From positions 2,046,001 to 2,110,000 of the forward strand of contig NZ_CP038256.1 in assembly GCF_004564075.1 (NCBI RefSeq): 64,000 bases of DNA, given 5' to 3'. Both the position numbers and the translations under genes were made by a program. Below, in pieces: positions 53,489-63,378 of this stretch; the stretch's first letter is position 1, and each line of letters opens with the position of its first letter. Source of the stretch: Microbacterium sediminis. GTDB taxonomy: Bacteria; Actinomycetota; Actinomycetes; Actinomycetales; Microbacteriaceae. A model generated the notes under the pieces. That model was not told the origin of the DNA and did not search any database. It saw only the letters and a list, made by a program, of their open reading frames with translations.

Positions 53489-55459
53489 ATGAGCAGTCAG
53501 ATCGACCACCTCCTCGACGAGAACCGTCGTTTCGCCCCCGATCCCGCGTTCGCGGCGAACGCCGTGGCGAAGCCGGAGCTGTACGAGCGCGCGAAGGCCG
53601 ACCGCGAGGGGTTCTGGGCCGACCAGTCGCGCGAGCTGCTGGACTGGAGCACCCCGTTCACCGAGGTGCTGGACTGGTCCAACCCGCCGTTCGCGAAGTG
53701 GTTCGCCGACGGATCGCTCAACGTCGCCTACAACTGCCTCGACCGGCACGTCGAGGCCGGCAACGGCGATCGCGTGGCGCTCTACTTCGAGGGCGAGCCG
53801 GGCGACTCGCGCGCCGTCACCTACGCCGAGCTCACCGACGAGGTCAAGCGCCTCGCCAACGTGCTCACCGACCTCGGCATCGGCGAGGGCGACCGCGTCG
53901 CGCTGTACCTGCCGATGATCCCGGAGGCGGTCGCCTCGATGCTCGCCGTGGCCCGCATCGGCGCGGTGCACTCGGTCGTGTTCGGCGGCTTCAGCGCCGA
54001 CAGCCTGCGCTCGCGCATCGATGACGCCGGCGCCAAGCTCGTGATCACCGCCGACGGCGGCTACCGCAAGGGCAACGTCTCGCCGCTGAAGCCGGCCGTC
54101 GATCAGGCGCTGGAGGATCGCGGCGGCCTGGGCCCGCAGGCGACGGTCGAGCACGTGCTGGTGGTCAAGCGCGGCGGCAACGACATCGACTGGGTCGAGG
54201 ATCGCGACATCTGGTACCACGACGTGGTGCCGCAGGCCTCCGCCGAGCACACCGCCCAGGCCTTCCCGGCCGAGACGCCGCTGTTCATCCTGTACACCTC
54301 GGGCACGACCGGCAAGCCCAAGGGCATCCTGCACACCTCCGGCGGCTACCTCACCCAGGCGGCCTTCACGCACCGGAACGTCTTCGACCTGCACCCCGAG
54401 TCGGACGTGTACTGGTGCACGGCCGACATCGGCTGGATCACCGGTCACTCCTACGTCGTCTACGGCCCCCTCGCCAACGGCGCCACGCAGGTGCTCTACG
54501 AGGGCACCCCGGAGTTCCCGGCCCCGGGCCGCTGGTGGGACGTGATCGAGAAGTACAAGGTCACGATCTTCTACACGGCCCCCACCGCGATCCGCGGCTT
54601 CATGAAGCAGGGACGGCAGATCCCGCAGGCGCGCGACCTGTCGAGCCTGCGGCTGCTCGGGTCGGTGGGCGAGCCGATCAACCCGGAGGCGTGGATCTGG
54701 TACCGCGAGGTGATCGGCGCCGGCAAGACCCCGATCGTCGACACGTGGTGGCAGACCGAGACGGGCGCGATCATGGTGTCGGCGCTGCCGGGCATCACCG
54801 AGACCAAGCCGGGCTCGGCGCAGGTGGCCCTCCCCGGCATCTCGATCGACGTGGTCGACGAGAAGGGCGAGCAGGTGGGCAACGGCAACGGCGGCCTGCT
54901 CGTCATCACCGAGCCGTGGCCGAGCATGCTGCGCGGCATCTGGGGCGACCCCGATCGCTTCGTCGAGACGTACTGGTCGATGTTCCAGGACAACGGCTAC
55001 TACTTCGCCGGCGACGGCGCGCGGCTCGACGAGGACGGCGATATCTGGTTCCTGGGCCGCGTGGACGACGTCATGAACGTCTCCGGCCACCGCCTGTCGA
55101 CGGCCGAGATCGAGTCGTCGCTCGTGGCGCACGAGGCTACGGCCGAGGCCGCCGTCGTGGGCGCCTCGGACGAGACGACGGGTCAGGCGGTCGTGGCGTT
55201 CGTCATCCTCAAGGAGAGCTTCCTGCGCGAGAACAGCGCCGAGGGGCTCGCCAACGACCTGCGCGCATGGGTGGGCCAGCAGATCGGCCCGATCGCCCGT
55301 CCCCGCGACGTCTACATCGTGGGCGAGCTGCCCAAGACGCGCTCCGGCAAGATCATGCGCCGCCTGCTGCGCGACGTCGCCGAGGGCCGCGAGGTGGGCG
55401 ACACCACGACGCTGGCGGACACCGCGGTCATGAGCGTGATCAGCGCCCAGGTGCGCTGA
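53489..55459 (+). CDS. acs: acetyl-CoA synthetase (AMP-forming)
   Basis: The product is 656 aa, usual for Acs. The P-loop-like 'YTSGTTGKPKG', 'DTWWQTETG', 'YYFAGDGAR' and the C-terminal 'KTRSGKIMRR' with the conserved acetylatable lysine are all present. It activates acetate to acetyl-CoA, feeding the glyoxylate shunt encoded by aceA/aceB in this window. ATG 53489 has 'AAAGGAG' 8 nt upstream. The palindrome shared with aceA suggests common control by the RamB-like protein. Confidence 0.97.
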   Translation: MSSQIDHLLDENRRFAPDPAFAANAVAKPELYERAKADREGFWADQSRELLDWSTPFTEVLDWSNPPFAKWFADGSLNVAYNCLDRHVEAGNGDRVALYFEGEPGDSRAVTYAELTDEVKRLANVLTDLGIGEGDRVALYLPMIPEAVASMLAVARIGAVHSVVFGGFSADSLRSRIDDAGAKLVITADGGYRKGNVSPLKPAVDQALEDRGGLGPQATVEHVLVVKRGGNDIDWVEDRDIWYHDVVPQASAEHTAQAFPAETPLFILYTSGTTGKPKGILHTSGGYLTQAAFTHRNVFDLHPESDVYWCTADIGWITGHSYVVYGPLANGATQVLYEGTPEFPAPGRWWDVIEKYKVTIFYTAPTAIRGFMKQGRQIPQARDLSSLRLLGSVGEPINPEAWIWYREVIGAGKTPIVDTWWQTETGAIMVSALPGITETKPGSAQVALPGISIDVVDEKGEQVGNGNGGLLVITEPWPSMLRGIWGDPDRFVETYWSMFQDNGYYFAGDGARLDEDGDIWFLGRVDDVMNVSGHRLSTAEIESSLVAHEATAEAAVVGASDETTGQAVVAFVILKESFLRENSAEGLANDLRAWVGQQIGPIARPRDVYIVGELPKTRSGKIMRRLLRDVAEGREVGDTTTLADTAVMSVISAQVR

Positions 55460-55467
55460 CGCGCGAA

Positions 55468-55512
55468 CGGCAGCGGCCCGGTCGATCCGAGGGGATCGCC
55501 GGGCCGCTGCCG
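55468..55512 (+). terminator. terminator after acs
   Basis: CGGCAGCGGCCCGG pairs perfectly (14 bp) with 55499-55512; the inner bases can extend the stem (CGATCC with GGATCG). It lies 8 bp after acs and may also serve the convergent RidA gene. Confidence 0.85.
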
Positions 55513-55540
55513 TATGTCCGCACAGCTCTGCGGAGAAGGC

Positions 55541-56008
55541 CTACGCGTACGTGAACGCGACCTCGACCTCGACCGGCGCGTCGAGCGGCAGCACCGCCAC
55601 GCCGACCGCCGAGCGGTTGTGCGCCCCGGGCTCGCCGAAGACCTCGCCGAGCAGCTCGCTGGCCCCGTTGATCACGCCGGGCTGCCCCGTGAACGCGGGG
55701 TCGGAGGCGACGAAGCCCGTCACCTTGAACACGCCCGTCAGGTGATCCACACCGCCGACGGCGGCCGCGGCGGCCGCGATCGCGTTGAGCGCGCAGATGC
55801 GCGCGTAGCCCTTGGCATCGGCGGCCGGCACGAGGCCGGCGCCCTCGCCGACCTTGCCCGTCGCCGGCATCGACCCGGCGACCATGGGCAGCTGCCCCGA
55901 GGTCCACACCAGCCCGCCGTGCACCTTGGCCGGAATGTACGACGCCACCGGCGGCACCACCGAGGGCAGCTCCAGGCCCAGCTCCTCGAGGCGTGCGGCG
56001 ATGCTCAC
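55541..56008 (-). CDS. RidA family protein
   Basis: The product is 155 aa, starting at GTG 56008 (GTGA overlap with the upstream gene). The YjgF/RidA fold shows 'HGGLVWTSGQLPMV', 'ICALNAIAAAAAAVGG' and 'NRSAVGVAVLPLDAPVEVEV' in pieces. The usual catalytic arginine of RidA in 'xNRxxxxVxxLP' is partly present as 'HNRSAVGVAVLPL'. It may deaminate reactive enamines, though this longer, actinobacterial form is less studied. Confidence 0.88.
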   Translation of the reverse strand: MSIAARLEELGLELPSVVPPVASYIPAKVHGGLVWTSGQLPMVAGSMPATGKVGEGAGLVPAADAKGYARICALNAIAAAAAAVGGVDHLTGVFKVTGFVASDPAFTGQPGVINGASELLGEVFGEPGAHNRSAVGVAVLPLDAPVEVEVAFTYA

Positions 56009-56223
56009 TGCTCGTCCCCGAACTGCTTGGCGGCCTCCGCCGCGGCGCCCAGTCCGGAGTTCGCCTCTCCCCCGCCGACGGGGCGCTTGAGGTAGGCGAC
56101 CAGACCGCCCTCGGGGCCCTGGACGACCTGCACGAGCTCCCAGCCCTGCTTGCCCCAGTTGTTCAGGATCGCTGCCGTGTTGTGGATCAGCAGCGGCGTC
56201 GTGAGGTACTCCCACGTGGTCAT
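56005..56223 (-). CDS. DUF4177-domain small protein
   Basis: The product is 72 aa. 'WEYLTTPLLIHNTAAILNNWGKQGWELVQVV' in pieces is the DUF4177 pattern (W-E-Y ... G-x-x-G-W-E-L-V). Its role is unknown. It is translationally coupled to the RidA gene. The pair often lies beside a WhiB gene and the PBP gene in actinobacteria; no WhiB gene is present here. Confidence 0.85.
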   Translation of the reverse strand: MTTWEYLTTPLLIHNTAAILNNWGKQGWELVQVVQGPEGGLVAYLKRPVGGGEANSGLGAAAEAAKQFGDEQ

Positions 56224-56317
56224 GACTCTCCCGTCATCAAGCGGCGCCGGCGCGAGGCCCTCGCGGATCGTCGCGCGACGCGTGCGCGCGTATGAGACGC
56301 CGCCCAGGGAACTCGCT

Positions 56318-56323
56318 TACCAT
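56318..56323 (+). promoter_or_regulatory. -10 box of leaderless PBP transcript
   Basis: TACCAT ends 6 nt before ATG 56330. Confidence 0.5.
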
Positions 56324-56329
56324 CAGCCT

Positions 56330-58981
56330 ATGCCCAACGCGAAAAGGACGTTCAGCGGCGTGCTCTCCGGCCTGCTCGGTCTCGTCGGTCTGAGCGCCGT
56401 CGCCGGCGTGCTCGTCACCGCCGCCGTCACCCCCGCCATCGCATTGAGCGGCACGGCGGCCAAGAGCGCCATCGACCTCTTCGAGAACATCCCCGGATAC
56501 CTCGAGGTCGACCGCCCCATGCTGCCGACCACGCTGTACGCGAAGGATCCGCAGGGCAACGACTGGCAGATGGCCACGTTCTACGACCAGAACCGCATCC
56601 CGGTCGAGTACGACGAGGTCTCGCCCGTCCTGTACGACGCCATCCTCTCCAGCGAGGACCCGCGCTACTACGAGCACGGCGGCATCGATCTCATCGGCAC
56701 CACCCGCGCCCTGCTCAATAACGCGACGGGCGGCAACACGCAGGGTGGCTCGTCCATCAGCCAGCAGTACGTGAAGAACGTGCTCATCCAGCGCTGCGAG
56801 CAGGACTCCGCAGATCAGGAGGAGCTCGAGGAGTGCTACCTGCGCTACACGACGGCCCAGGGCACGGCCGGCTACGAGCGCAAGCTGCAGGAGATGCGCT
56901 ACGCCATCACGATCGAGCAGCAGTACTCGAAGGACGACATCCTTCTCGGCTACCTCAACATCGCCAACTTCGGCGGGCAGGTGTACGGCATCGAGGCCGC
57001 GGCTCGCTACTACTTCGGGACCACGGCGAAGGACCTCACCGTCGCGCAGGCGGCGACCCTCGCGGGCGTCGTGCAGAACCCGAACACGTACCGCATCGAC
57101 ATGAAGGGCGGCTCCTGGCTCAACCCGCAGACGGGCGAGTACGAGAACAGCGAGGCCGACGGCTACGCCCTCACCAAGGCGCGCCAGACGTATGTGCTCA
57201 CGCGCATGCACACGGACGGCAAGATCACCGACGAGCAGTACGAGGCGGCCAAGGCCGAGCCCATCGTTCCGAGCATCCACCCCACCGACCAGGGCTGTGT
57301 CACGGCGGGGCAGTCGGCGTACTTCTGCCAGTACGTGAAGACGGTGATGCTCACCGACGAGGCGTTCGGCGCAACGCCGGAGGAGCGCCGGGAGAACCTG
57401 CAGCGGGGTGGCCTGAAGGTCTACACGACGCTCGACATGCGCGTGCAGGGCGCCGGTGAGGCGGCCATGAACGAGTGGGTGCCGCAGTCGTTCCCCGGCA
57501 TGGAGCTGGGCGCGACCGGGGTCACGCTGGAGGCCGACACGGGCCGCATCCTCGCGATGGTGCAGAACACCAAGTTCGGCGAGACCGCCGCCTGCGACGA
57601 GGACCCCGCCTGCGCATCGATCATCTACGCGAGCGACTACGCCCATGGCGGATCGACCGGATTCCAGCCCGGATCGGCGTTCAAGCTCTTCACGCTCCTG
57701 GACTGGCTCGAGGAGGGGAAGTCCGTCAACCAGCGCCTCAACGGTGTGAACCGCGACTTCAGCGACTTCAGCTGCAACGGTGCGCCGGCGGGCGCCACGG
57801 CGTCCCGCGACATCGGAAACTACGGGCGCGACCCCGGCCGGTACGACTCGATCTACAACTTCACGAAGTACTCGCTGAACTCGGGCTTCTTCGCCATGGC
57901 CGAGCAGCTCGACCTGTGCGACATCAACCGCGTCGCCGAGCGACTGGGCATCACCTACGCGAACGGCGAACCCATCACGAAGGACAACGGGCCGTTCGCC
58001 ACCGTTCTCGGCGGCAAGGAAGTCGCGCCGATGGCGATGGCGTCCGCCTACTCGGCCGTCGCGAACGGCGGAGTGCGGTGCGAGCCGAGGGCGATCGACC
58101 GCGTCGTGGACGCCGACGGCAACGAGCTCCCGGTCCCCGAGTCGAAGTGCGACCAGGCGATCGCCCCGAACGTCGCCGCCACGGCCGCGTACACGCTGCA
58201 GGGCGTCATGACCGGCGGCGGCAGCGGCTCGCGCGCGAACCCGGGCGACGGCGTCCCCGTGCTCGGCAAGACGGGTACGCACAACGACGAGCAGACCTTC
58301 ATGGTCGAGTCGTCGACGCAGGCGACCACCGCCGTCTGGGTGGGCAACGTGCAGCAGGTGAACGGCCAGTGGGGCAGCATGGCCAGTCAGTGGACCGACC
58401 GCGGCGTCGCGCTCCGAGACCTGCGCTACTACGTCGCATCGGCGATGCAGGGCGCCTCGAACGCGGCCTACGGCGGCGACGCGTTCCCCGCGCCCGACCG
58501 GAACCTGCTCGTCACTCCGATGGCGGACCTTCCGAACGTCACGGGCATGACGGTCGACGAGGCCACGCGTGCCCTGGAGGCGGCCGGCTTCGAGGCGCGC
58601 GTCGGCGACCCCGTCGCGGGCGACCAGCCCGAGGGTCGCATCCAGACCCAGGACCCGGGCCCCGGACGCATCGCCACCGGCACGGTCGTGACCATCAGCC
58701 CGAGCAACGGCAAGGGCACGAGCGTGCCGAGCGTCAACGGGCTCACGCTTGCCGCCGCTCTCGGCGCCGTGAAGTCCGCGGGGCTCGACCCCGCCCTGGG
58801 CACCTGTACCGAGGCGGACGGCGCCGGCAGTGGCCGGGCGACGGGCACGTCTCCCGCCTCGGGGGAGCTCGTCTCCTCCGGTACCCGGGTCACCGTGAAC
58901 TACCAGGCCGCGAACTGCGGCGGCGGTGGCGGCGGCGGAAACGGCAATGGCAACGGCAACGGCGGCGATGGGGACGACTGA
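56330..58981 (+). CDS. class A penicillin-binding protein with PASTA domains (PonA2-like)
   Basis: The product is 883 aa. One membrane anchor (about 15-42) is followed by a GT51 transglycosylase domain ('ILSSEDPRYYEHGGID' with E109, 'QGGSSISQQYVKN') and a transpeptidase domain with S449-x-x-K452 ('PGSAFKLF'), S515-L-N517 and K647-T-G. Two PASTA domains (about 733-797 and 798-865) and a Gly/Asn-rich tail end the protein. It polymerises and cross-links peptidoglycan; the PASTA domains probably bind muropeptides. Confidence 0.95.
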   Translation: MPNAKRTFSGVLSGLLGLVGLSAVAGVLVTAAVTPAIALSGTAAKSAIDLFENIPGYLEVDRPMLPTTLYAKDPQGNDWQMATFYDQNRIPVEYDEVSPVLYDAILSSEDPRYYEHGGIDLIGTTRALLNNATGGNTQGGSSISQQYVKNVLIQRCEQDSADQEELEECYLRYTTAQGTAGYERKLQEMRYAITIEQQYSKDDILLGYLNIANFGGQVYGIEAAARYYFGTTAKDLTVAQAATLAGVVQNPNTYRIDMKGGSWLNPQTGEYENSEADGYALTKARQTYVLTRMHTDGKITDEQYEAAKAEPIVPSIHPTDQGCVTAGQSAYFCQYVKTVMLTDEAFGATPEERRENLQRGGLKVYTTLDMRVQGAGEAAMNEWVPQSFPGMELGATGVTLEADTGRILAMVQNTKFGETAACDEDPACASIIYASDYAHGGSTGFQPGSAFKLFTLLDWLEEGKSVNQRLNGVNRDFSDFSCNGAPAGATASRDIGNYGRDPGRYDSIYNFTKYSLNSGFFAMAEQLDLCDINRVAERLGITYANGEPITKDNGPFATVLGGKEVAPMAMASAYSAVANGGVRCEPRAIDRVVDADGNELPVPESKCDQAIAPNVAATAAYTLQGVMTGGGSGSRANPGDGVPVLGKTGTHNDEQTFMVESSTQATTAVWVGNVQQVNGQWGSMASQWTDRGVALRDLRYYVASAMQGASNAAYGGDAFPAPDRNLLVTPMADLPNVTGMTVDEATRALEAAGFEARVGDPVAGDQPEGRIQTQDPGPGRIATGTVVTISPSNGKGTSVPSVNGLTLAAALGAVKSAGLDPALGTCTEADGAGSGRATGTSPASGELVSSGTRVTVNYQAANCGGGGGGGNGNGNGNGGDGDD

Positions 58982-58995
58982 GTGACGGTCGTTCG

Positions 58996-59922
58996 ATGAT
59001 CGCTCGCGTGGCGCGCGGCGCTGCCGGCGTGCTCGGTGCCGGCGCGGCCCTCGGTGCCGCGGCGGCGGTCTGGGGCATCGGCATCGAGCGCTACCTGTTC
59101 ACCGTGCGCCGTCACGTCGTGCGGGTGCTCGAGCCAGGCGCGCGCCCGATCCGGGTGCTGCACCTGTCCGACATCCACATGGCGCCGTGGCAGCGCCGCA
59201 AGGCCGAGTGGATCTCGCGCCTGGCCGGCCTGCGTCCCGACCTCGTCATCAACACGGGCGACAACCTCGGGCACGTCGACGGGCTCCGCGGCCTGCGCGA
59301 CGCCCTCGACCCCCTCGCGGGCATCCCCGGGGTGTTCGTGCACGGATCGAACGATCTGTACGCGCCCGTGCCCAAGAACCCGCTGCTGTACCTGAAGGGC
59401 CCATCCGAGCGGAAGCGCACGCCGCCCCGGATCGACACCGCCGCGCTCGACGCGTACCTCGCGGATGAGCTCGGCTGGCACGGCATCGACAACACCGCGA
59501 CGACGCTGCGGGTCGGCGGCACGACGCTGCGCCTCGTCGGCACGCACGACGCCCATCACGGCCTCGACCGGTCCGACGAGGCGCTGTCGGCGCTCGCGGA
59601 GCTCCCGCACGGTGACCTGACGATCGGCGTCACGCACGCGCCCTACCGCCGTGTGCTCGACGCCCTCACCGTGGGTGGCTCGGACGTGCTGTTCGCCGGG
59701 CACACCCACGGCGGCCAGGTCCGGGTGCCGTTCGTCGGCGCGCTGGTGTCGAACTGCGACCTCCCCCTGCGGCAGGCCCGCGGGCTGTCGTCGTGGGCTC
59801 AGGCGGGCCGATCGATCCCGCTCAACGTGAGCGCGGGTCTGGGTCACTCGATCTACGCCCCGGTGCGCTTCGCGTGCCGGCCGGAGGTCTCGCTGATCAC
59901 CCTCGCGCCGCGCGCGGCCTGA
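58996..59922 (+). CDS. membrane-anchored metallophosphoesterase
   Basis: The product is 308 aa with an N-terminal hydrophobic anchor. The five metallophosphoesterase motifs are 'LSDIHM', 'NTGDNLGH', 'GSNDLY', 'GVTHAP' and 'GHTHGGQ', giving a two-metal site. It lies 14 bp after the PBP gene, an order conserved in actinobacteria, so it may process cell-wall or lipid intermediates. ATG 58996 is the first in frame; the substrate is unknown. Confidence 0.9.
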   Translation: MIARVARGAAGVLGAGAALGAAAAVWGIGIERYLFTVRRHVVRVLEPGARPIRVLHLSDIHMAPWQRRKAEWISRLAGLRPDLVINTGDNLGHVDGLRGLRDALDPLAGIPGVFVHGSNDLYAPVPKNPLLYLKGPSERKRTPPRIDTAALDAYLADELGWHGIDNTATTLRVGGTTLRLVGTHDAHHGLDRSDEALSALAELPHGDLTIGVTHAPYRRVLDALTVGGSDVLFAGHTHGGQVRVPFVGALVSNCDLPLRQARGLSSWAQAGRSIPLNVSAGLGHSIYAPVRFACRPEVSLITLAPRAA

Positions 59923-59927
59923 CGCGG

Positions 59928-59957
59928 TTCGTGGCACGCTCCGCGATCAGGTAGACT
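59928..59957 (+). promoter_or_regulatory. promoter of tRNA-Pro
   Basis: TTCGTG (59928-59933), 18 bp, TAGACT (59952-59957), 15 nt before the tRNA. Confidence 0.5.
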
Positions 59958-59972
59958 TACATGGTTGCAAAA

Positions 59973-60046
<74 letters not shown>

Positions 60047-60049
60047 CGT

Positions 60050-60091
60050 AATGAGAAAGGGACTCGCCGACAGGCGGGTCCCTTTCTCATT
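60050..60091 (+). terminator. terminator of tRNA-Pro (copy A)
   Basis: A 19 bp stem from AATGAGAAAGGGA to TCCCTTTCTCATT with one T-G pair and a GACA loop, 4 nt after the tRNA. Confidence 0.9.
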
Positions 60092-60186
60092 GCTCGCGGC
60101 AGTCAGGCGGGCCCCGCTCGCCGGAGGCTCCGCGCGATGCGCAGCAGCGCGTGGAGTGGCGAGTGGGCGCACCCCGACGTAAGGGA

Positions 60187-60216
60187 AAAGGGACCCGCCG
60201 ACAGGCGGGTCCCTTT
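60187..60216 (+). terminator. terminator hairpin in duplicated copy B
   Basis: AAAGGGACCCGCC pairs perfectly over 13 bp around GACA, followed by CTCATT. The outer pairing present in copy A is lost. Confidence 0.8.
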
Positions 60217-60290
60217 CTCATTACTCGCGGTCGTCAGGCGGGCCCCGCTCGCCGGAGGCTCCGCACACCGGGTTTCCGGCGGGCGCCACG

Positions 60291-60296
60291 TAAGCT
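60291..60296 (+). promoter_or_regulatory. -10 box of leaderless HAD phosphatase gene
   Basis: TAAGCT ends 6 nt before GTG 60303. Confidence 0.45.
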
Positions 60297-60302
60297 TGTG
60301 CG

Positions 60303-61076
60303 GTGACCGAGAAGACTCCCCTGGTCGTCGCCTTCGACCTCGACGACACCCTGGCGCCCTCCAAGAGCCCGATCGATCCCCGCATCGGCGACCTGCTGAT
60401 CCGTCTCGCCGAGCGGGTCGAGGTCGCGATCATCTCCGGCGGGCAGATCGGCCAGTTCCGCTCGCAGGTCGTCGAGCGCCTCCCCCACACCCCGGGCGCG
60501 CTCGACCACATCCACCTGCTGCCCACCTGCGGCACCCAGTACTTCCGCTACGACGGCACCGACTTCGCCGCCCTCTACACGCGCGACCTCACCGACGACG
60601 AGAAGCAGCGTGCCCTCACCGCCGTCGAGGAGGAGGCCGTGCGGCTCGGGTACTGGGAGACCCAGACCTGGGGGCCGATCCTCGAGGACCGCGGCTCGCA
60701 GATCACCTTCTCCGCCCTCGGACAGGCCGCCCCCGTCGACGCCAAGCGCGCCTGGGACCCCACCGGCGCCAAGAAGTCCGCCCTCCGCGACGCCGTCGCC
60801 CTGCGCGTGCCCGACCTCGAGGTCCGCTCGGGCGGATCGACCTCCGTCGACATCACCCGCAAGGGCATCGACAAGGCCTACGGCATGCGCCAGCTCTCGG
60901 AGCAGACCGGCGTCGCCCTGGCCGACATGCTCTTCTACGGCGACCGCCTCGACCCCGACGGCAACGACTACCCCGTGCTGGCCATGGGCGAGGTCGCCTG
61001 CGTCTCGGTCACCGGCTGGGAGGACACCGCCGACAAGCTCGACGCGCTCATCCCCACGCTCCCCCCACGCGGCTGA
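60303..61076 (+). CDS. HAD-IIB superfamily phosphatase, phosphomannomutase-like
   Basis: The product is 257 aa. HAD motif I is 'VVAFDLDDTLAPSK' (D-x-D), motif II 'AIISGGQIGQF', and the C-terminal 'KKGIDK'-like 'TRKGIDKAYGM' with 'LFYGDRLDPDGNDYP' gives motifs III and IV. The layout is that of HAD-IIB sugar phosphatases and eukaryote-type phosphomannomutases. Interconversion or hydrolysis of a hexose phosphate is likely. It converges on the 2-hydroxyacid oxidase gene with a 6 bp gap. Confidence 0.85.
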   Translation: MTEKTPLVVAFDLDDTLAPSKSPIDPRIGDLLIRLAERVEVAIISGGQIGQFRSQVVERLPHTPGALDHIHLLPTCGTQYFRYDGTDFAALYTRDLTDDEKQRALTAVEEEAVRLGYWETQTWGPILEDRGSQITFSALGQAAPVDAKRAWDPTGAKKSALRDAVALRVPDLEVRSGGSTSVDITRKGIDKAYGMRQLSEQTGVALADMLFYGDRLDPDGNDYPVLAMGEVACVSVTGWEDTADKLDALIPTLPPRG

Positions 61077-61082
61077 CGGCGG

Positions 61083-62315
61083 TCAGTCCACCGGGACGAG
61101 CCGCGTCAGCTGCGTCACGTGCCGCGGCTCGAGCTCCTCGAGGCTGCTCACGCCGAGCAGCGTCATGGTCCGCACGATCTCGCTGCGCAGGATCGCGATG
61201 GCGCGGTCGACGCCCGCGCGCCCGCCGGCCATGAGGCCGTAGAGGTAGGCGCGCCCGATCAGCGTGAACTTCGCCCCGAGCGCCATCGACGCCACGATGT
61301 CGGCGCCGTTCATGATGCCGGTGTCGATCATCACCGTGGCGTCGGCGCCGACCTCTCGGACGACCTTCGGCAGCAGGTGGAAGGGCACAGGCGCGCGGTC
61401 GAGCTGGCGCCCGCCGTGGTTGGACAGGACGATCCCGTCGACCCCTCGGTCGATCAGCGCGACGGCGTCGGGCACCGTCTGCACGCCCTTGACGACGATC
61501 TTGCCGGGCCAGATCTCACGGATGGTGTCGAGCTCGGCATAGCTGATCGTCGGGTCGAACACCTTGCCGATCAGCTCGGCCACCGTCGCGCCCTCGGTGG
61601 AGGTGAGCGAGGCGAACTCGAGCTTGGGCGTGGTGAGGAAGTCGAACCACCACCACGGCCGTGGCAGCGCGTCGAGCACGGTGCGCAGCGTGAGGGCCGG
61701 CGGGATCGAGAAGCCGTTGCGGGTGTCGCGCATGCGGTTGCCGCCGATGGGCGTGTCCACCGTGAAATGCAGCGTGTCGAAGCCGGCGGCCGCCGCCCGG
61801 GCCACGAGGTCGTACGAGGCGTCGCGGTCGCGCATCACGTAGAGCTGGAACCAGTTGCGGCCGTTCGGGTTAGCCGCCCGCACGTCCTCGATCGACGTGG
61901 TTCCCATCGTCGACAGGGTGAAGGGGATCCCCGCCGCCCCCGCCGCGCCGGCGCCCGCGACCTCTCCCTCGGTCTGCATCAGCCGCGCGAAGCCGGTGGG
62001 CGCGATCCCGAACGGCAGAGAGCTCGGGCCGCCCAGGATCTCGAGCGAGGTGTCGACGTGCTCGGCCGGCCGGAGGATGTCGGGATGGAACTCGATGTCC
62101 TCGAACGCCTGCCGGGCCCGCCGGATCGAGACCTCGGCCTCGGCGGCGCCGTCGGTGTAGTCGAATGCCGCCGCCGGCGTGCGTCGCTTCGCGATCGCGC
62201 GCAGATCCGCGATCGTGAGCGCCTTGCGCAGCCGGGCGGCGCGGCCGAGCTGGGGCCGGCGCAGCTGCAGGTACTCGAAGACGTCCTTCGGGTTCGGAAG
62301 CTGCCGTCGCGGCAT
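61083..62315 (-). CDS. FMN-dependent alpha-hydroxy acid dehydrogenase (LldD-like)
   Basis: The product is 410 aa. '[13 protein letters not shown]' marks the FMN site, '[13 protein letters not shown]' and '[14 protein letters not shown]' follow, and the catalytic region is '[16 protein letters not shown]' (S-N-H-G-G-R-Q) with '[13 protein letters not shown]'. It oxidises L-lactate or a related 2-hydroxyacid to the 2-oxoacid. ATG 62315 overlaps the stop of galE (ATGA), so the two are co-translated. Confidence 0.92.
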   Translation of the reverse strand: MPRRQLPNPKDVFEYLQLRRPQLGRAARLRKALTIADLRAIAKRRTPAAAFDYTDGAAEAEVSIRRARQAFEDIEFHPDILRPAEHVDTSLEILGGPSSLPFGIAPTGFARLMQTEGEVAGAGAAGAAGIPFTLSTMGTTSIEDVRAANPNGRNWFQLYVMRDRDASYDLVARAAAAGFDTLHFTVDTPIGGNRMRDTRNGFSIPPALTLRTVLDALPRPWWWFDFLTTPKLEFASLTSTEGATVAELIGKVFDPTISYAELDTIREIWPGKIVVKGVQTVPDAVALIDRGVDGIVLSNHGGRQLDRAPVPFHLLPKVVREVGADATVMIDTGIMNGADIVASMALGAKFTLIGRAYLYGLMAGGRAGVDRAIAILRSEIVRTMTLLGVSSLEELEPRHVTQLTRLVPVD

Positions 62316-63334
62316 CAGGCCTCGTACCCGGAGGGGTTGCGCTGCTGCCAGTTCCACACGTCGCGGGTCATGTCGTCGATCGACCGCTCGGCCTTCCAGC
62401 CCAGCTCCCGCTCGGCCTTGCTCGGGTCGCAGTACGTGGCCGCGAGATCGCCGTCGCGCCGTGGGGCCATCACCTTGGGCAGCTCGCGGCCCACGGCCCG
62501 CTCGAACGACGAGATCAGCTCGAGCACGCTCACCGGCTTGCCGGTGCCCAGGTTGTAGGCCGCCAGCCCCGGGCGCGCCTTCTCCAGCGCCGCCACGTGC
62601 CCCTCCGCCAGGTCGACGACGTGGATGTAGTCGCGCAGGCCGGTGCCATCGGGGGTGTCGTAGTCGGTGCCGAACACGTTGATCGCCGGCAGGGCGCCGA
62701 CGGCGACGCGCGCGACGAAGGGCATGAGGTTGTTCGGGATGCCCTTGGGGTCCTCGCCGACGAGGCCCGACGGGTGCGCGCCCACGGGGTTGAAGTAGCG
62801 CAGCAGCGTGACGTTCAGCTCGGGGTGCACACGCTGCACATCGGTGAGCACGACCTCGTTCATGAGCTTGGACTTCGAGTAGGGGTTCGACAGCTCCACG
62901 AGGTTGCGCGACGCCTCCTCGGTGAACGGCAGGTCCGCGGGATCGGAGTACACCGTGCCCGTGCTCGAGAAGATGAACGACGAGATGCCGCGCTGCAGCC
63001 CGACCTTCACGAGCGTGTACGTGGTGTCGAGATTGTTCCGGTAGTACGCCAGCGGCTGCTGCACCGACTCGCCCACGGCCTTCTTCGCCGCGAAGTGCAT
63101 GATCGAGTCGAAGGGACCGAAGTCGTCGAACGCGCGCTCCACGTCGTCGACGTGCGCCGCGTTGCCCGCCACCAGCGGGGCACGCTTGCCGGTGATCTGG
63201 TGGATCCGCTCCGAGACGATCCCGCTCGTGTTGGTGAGGTCGTCGAGGAGGACGACGTCGTGACCGGCCTCGAGCAGGGCGATGGCGGTGTGGGTGCCGA
63301 CGTAGCCGGCACCGCCGGCAAGGAGAACTCGCAT
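62315..63334 (-). CDS. galE: UDP-glucose 4-epimerase
   Basis: The product is 339 aa. The NAD motif is '[17 protein letters not shown]', with '[11 protein letters not shown]', the active-site Y-S-K-S-K and the GalE blocks '[13 protein letters not shown]' and '[17 protein letters not shown]'. It interconverts UDP-glucose and UDP-galactose. It could supply UDP-galactose for the Glf/GlfT enzymes encoded at the other end of the window. TAGGCT lies 6 nt before ATG 63334. Confidence 0.96.
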   Translation of the reverse strand: MRVLLAGGAGYVGTHTAIALLEAGHDVVLLDDLTNTSGIVSERIHQITGKRAPLVAGNAAHVDDVERAFDDFGPFDSIMHFAAKKAVGESVQQPLAYYRNNLDTTYTLVKVGLQRGISSFIFSSTGTVYSDPADLPFTEEASRNLVELSNPYSKSKLMNEVVLTDVQRVHPELNVTLLRYFNPVGAHPSGLVGEDPKGIPNNLMPFVARVAVGALPAINVFGTDYDTPDGTGLRDYIHVVDLAEGHVAALEKARPGLAAYNLGTGKPVSVLELISSFERAVGRELPKVMAPRRDGDLAATYCDPSKAERELGWKAERSIDDMTRDVWNWQQRNPSGYEA

Positions 63335-63340
63335 GGGGAA

Positions 63341-63346
63341 AGCCTA
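63341..63346 (-). promoter_or_regulatory. -10 box of leaderless galE-lldD transcript
   Basis: TAGGCT on the minus strand ends 6 nt before ATG 63334. Confidence 0.5.
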
Positions 63347-63378
63347 CGCGGGCGACGCGGCCGGCCCCGGGCAGCGGC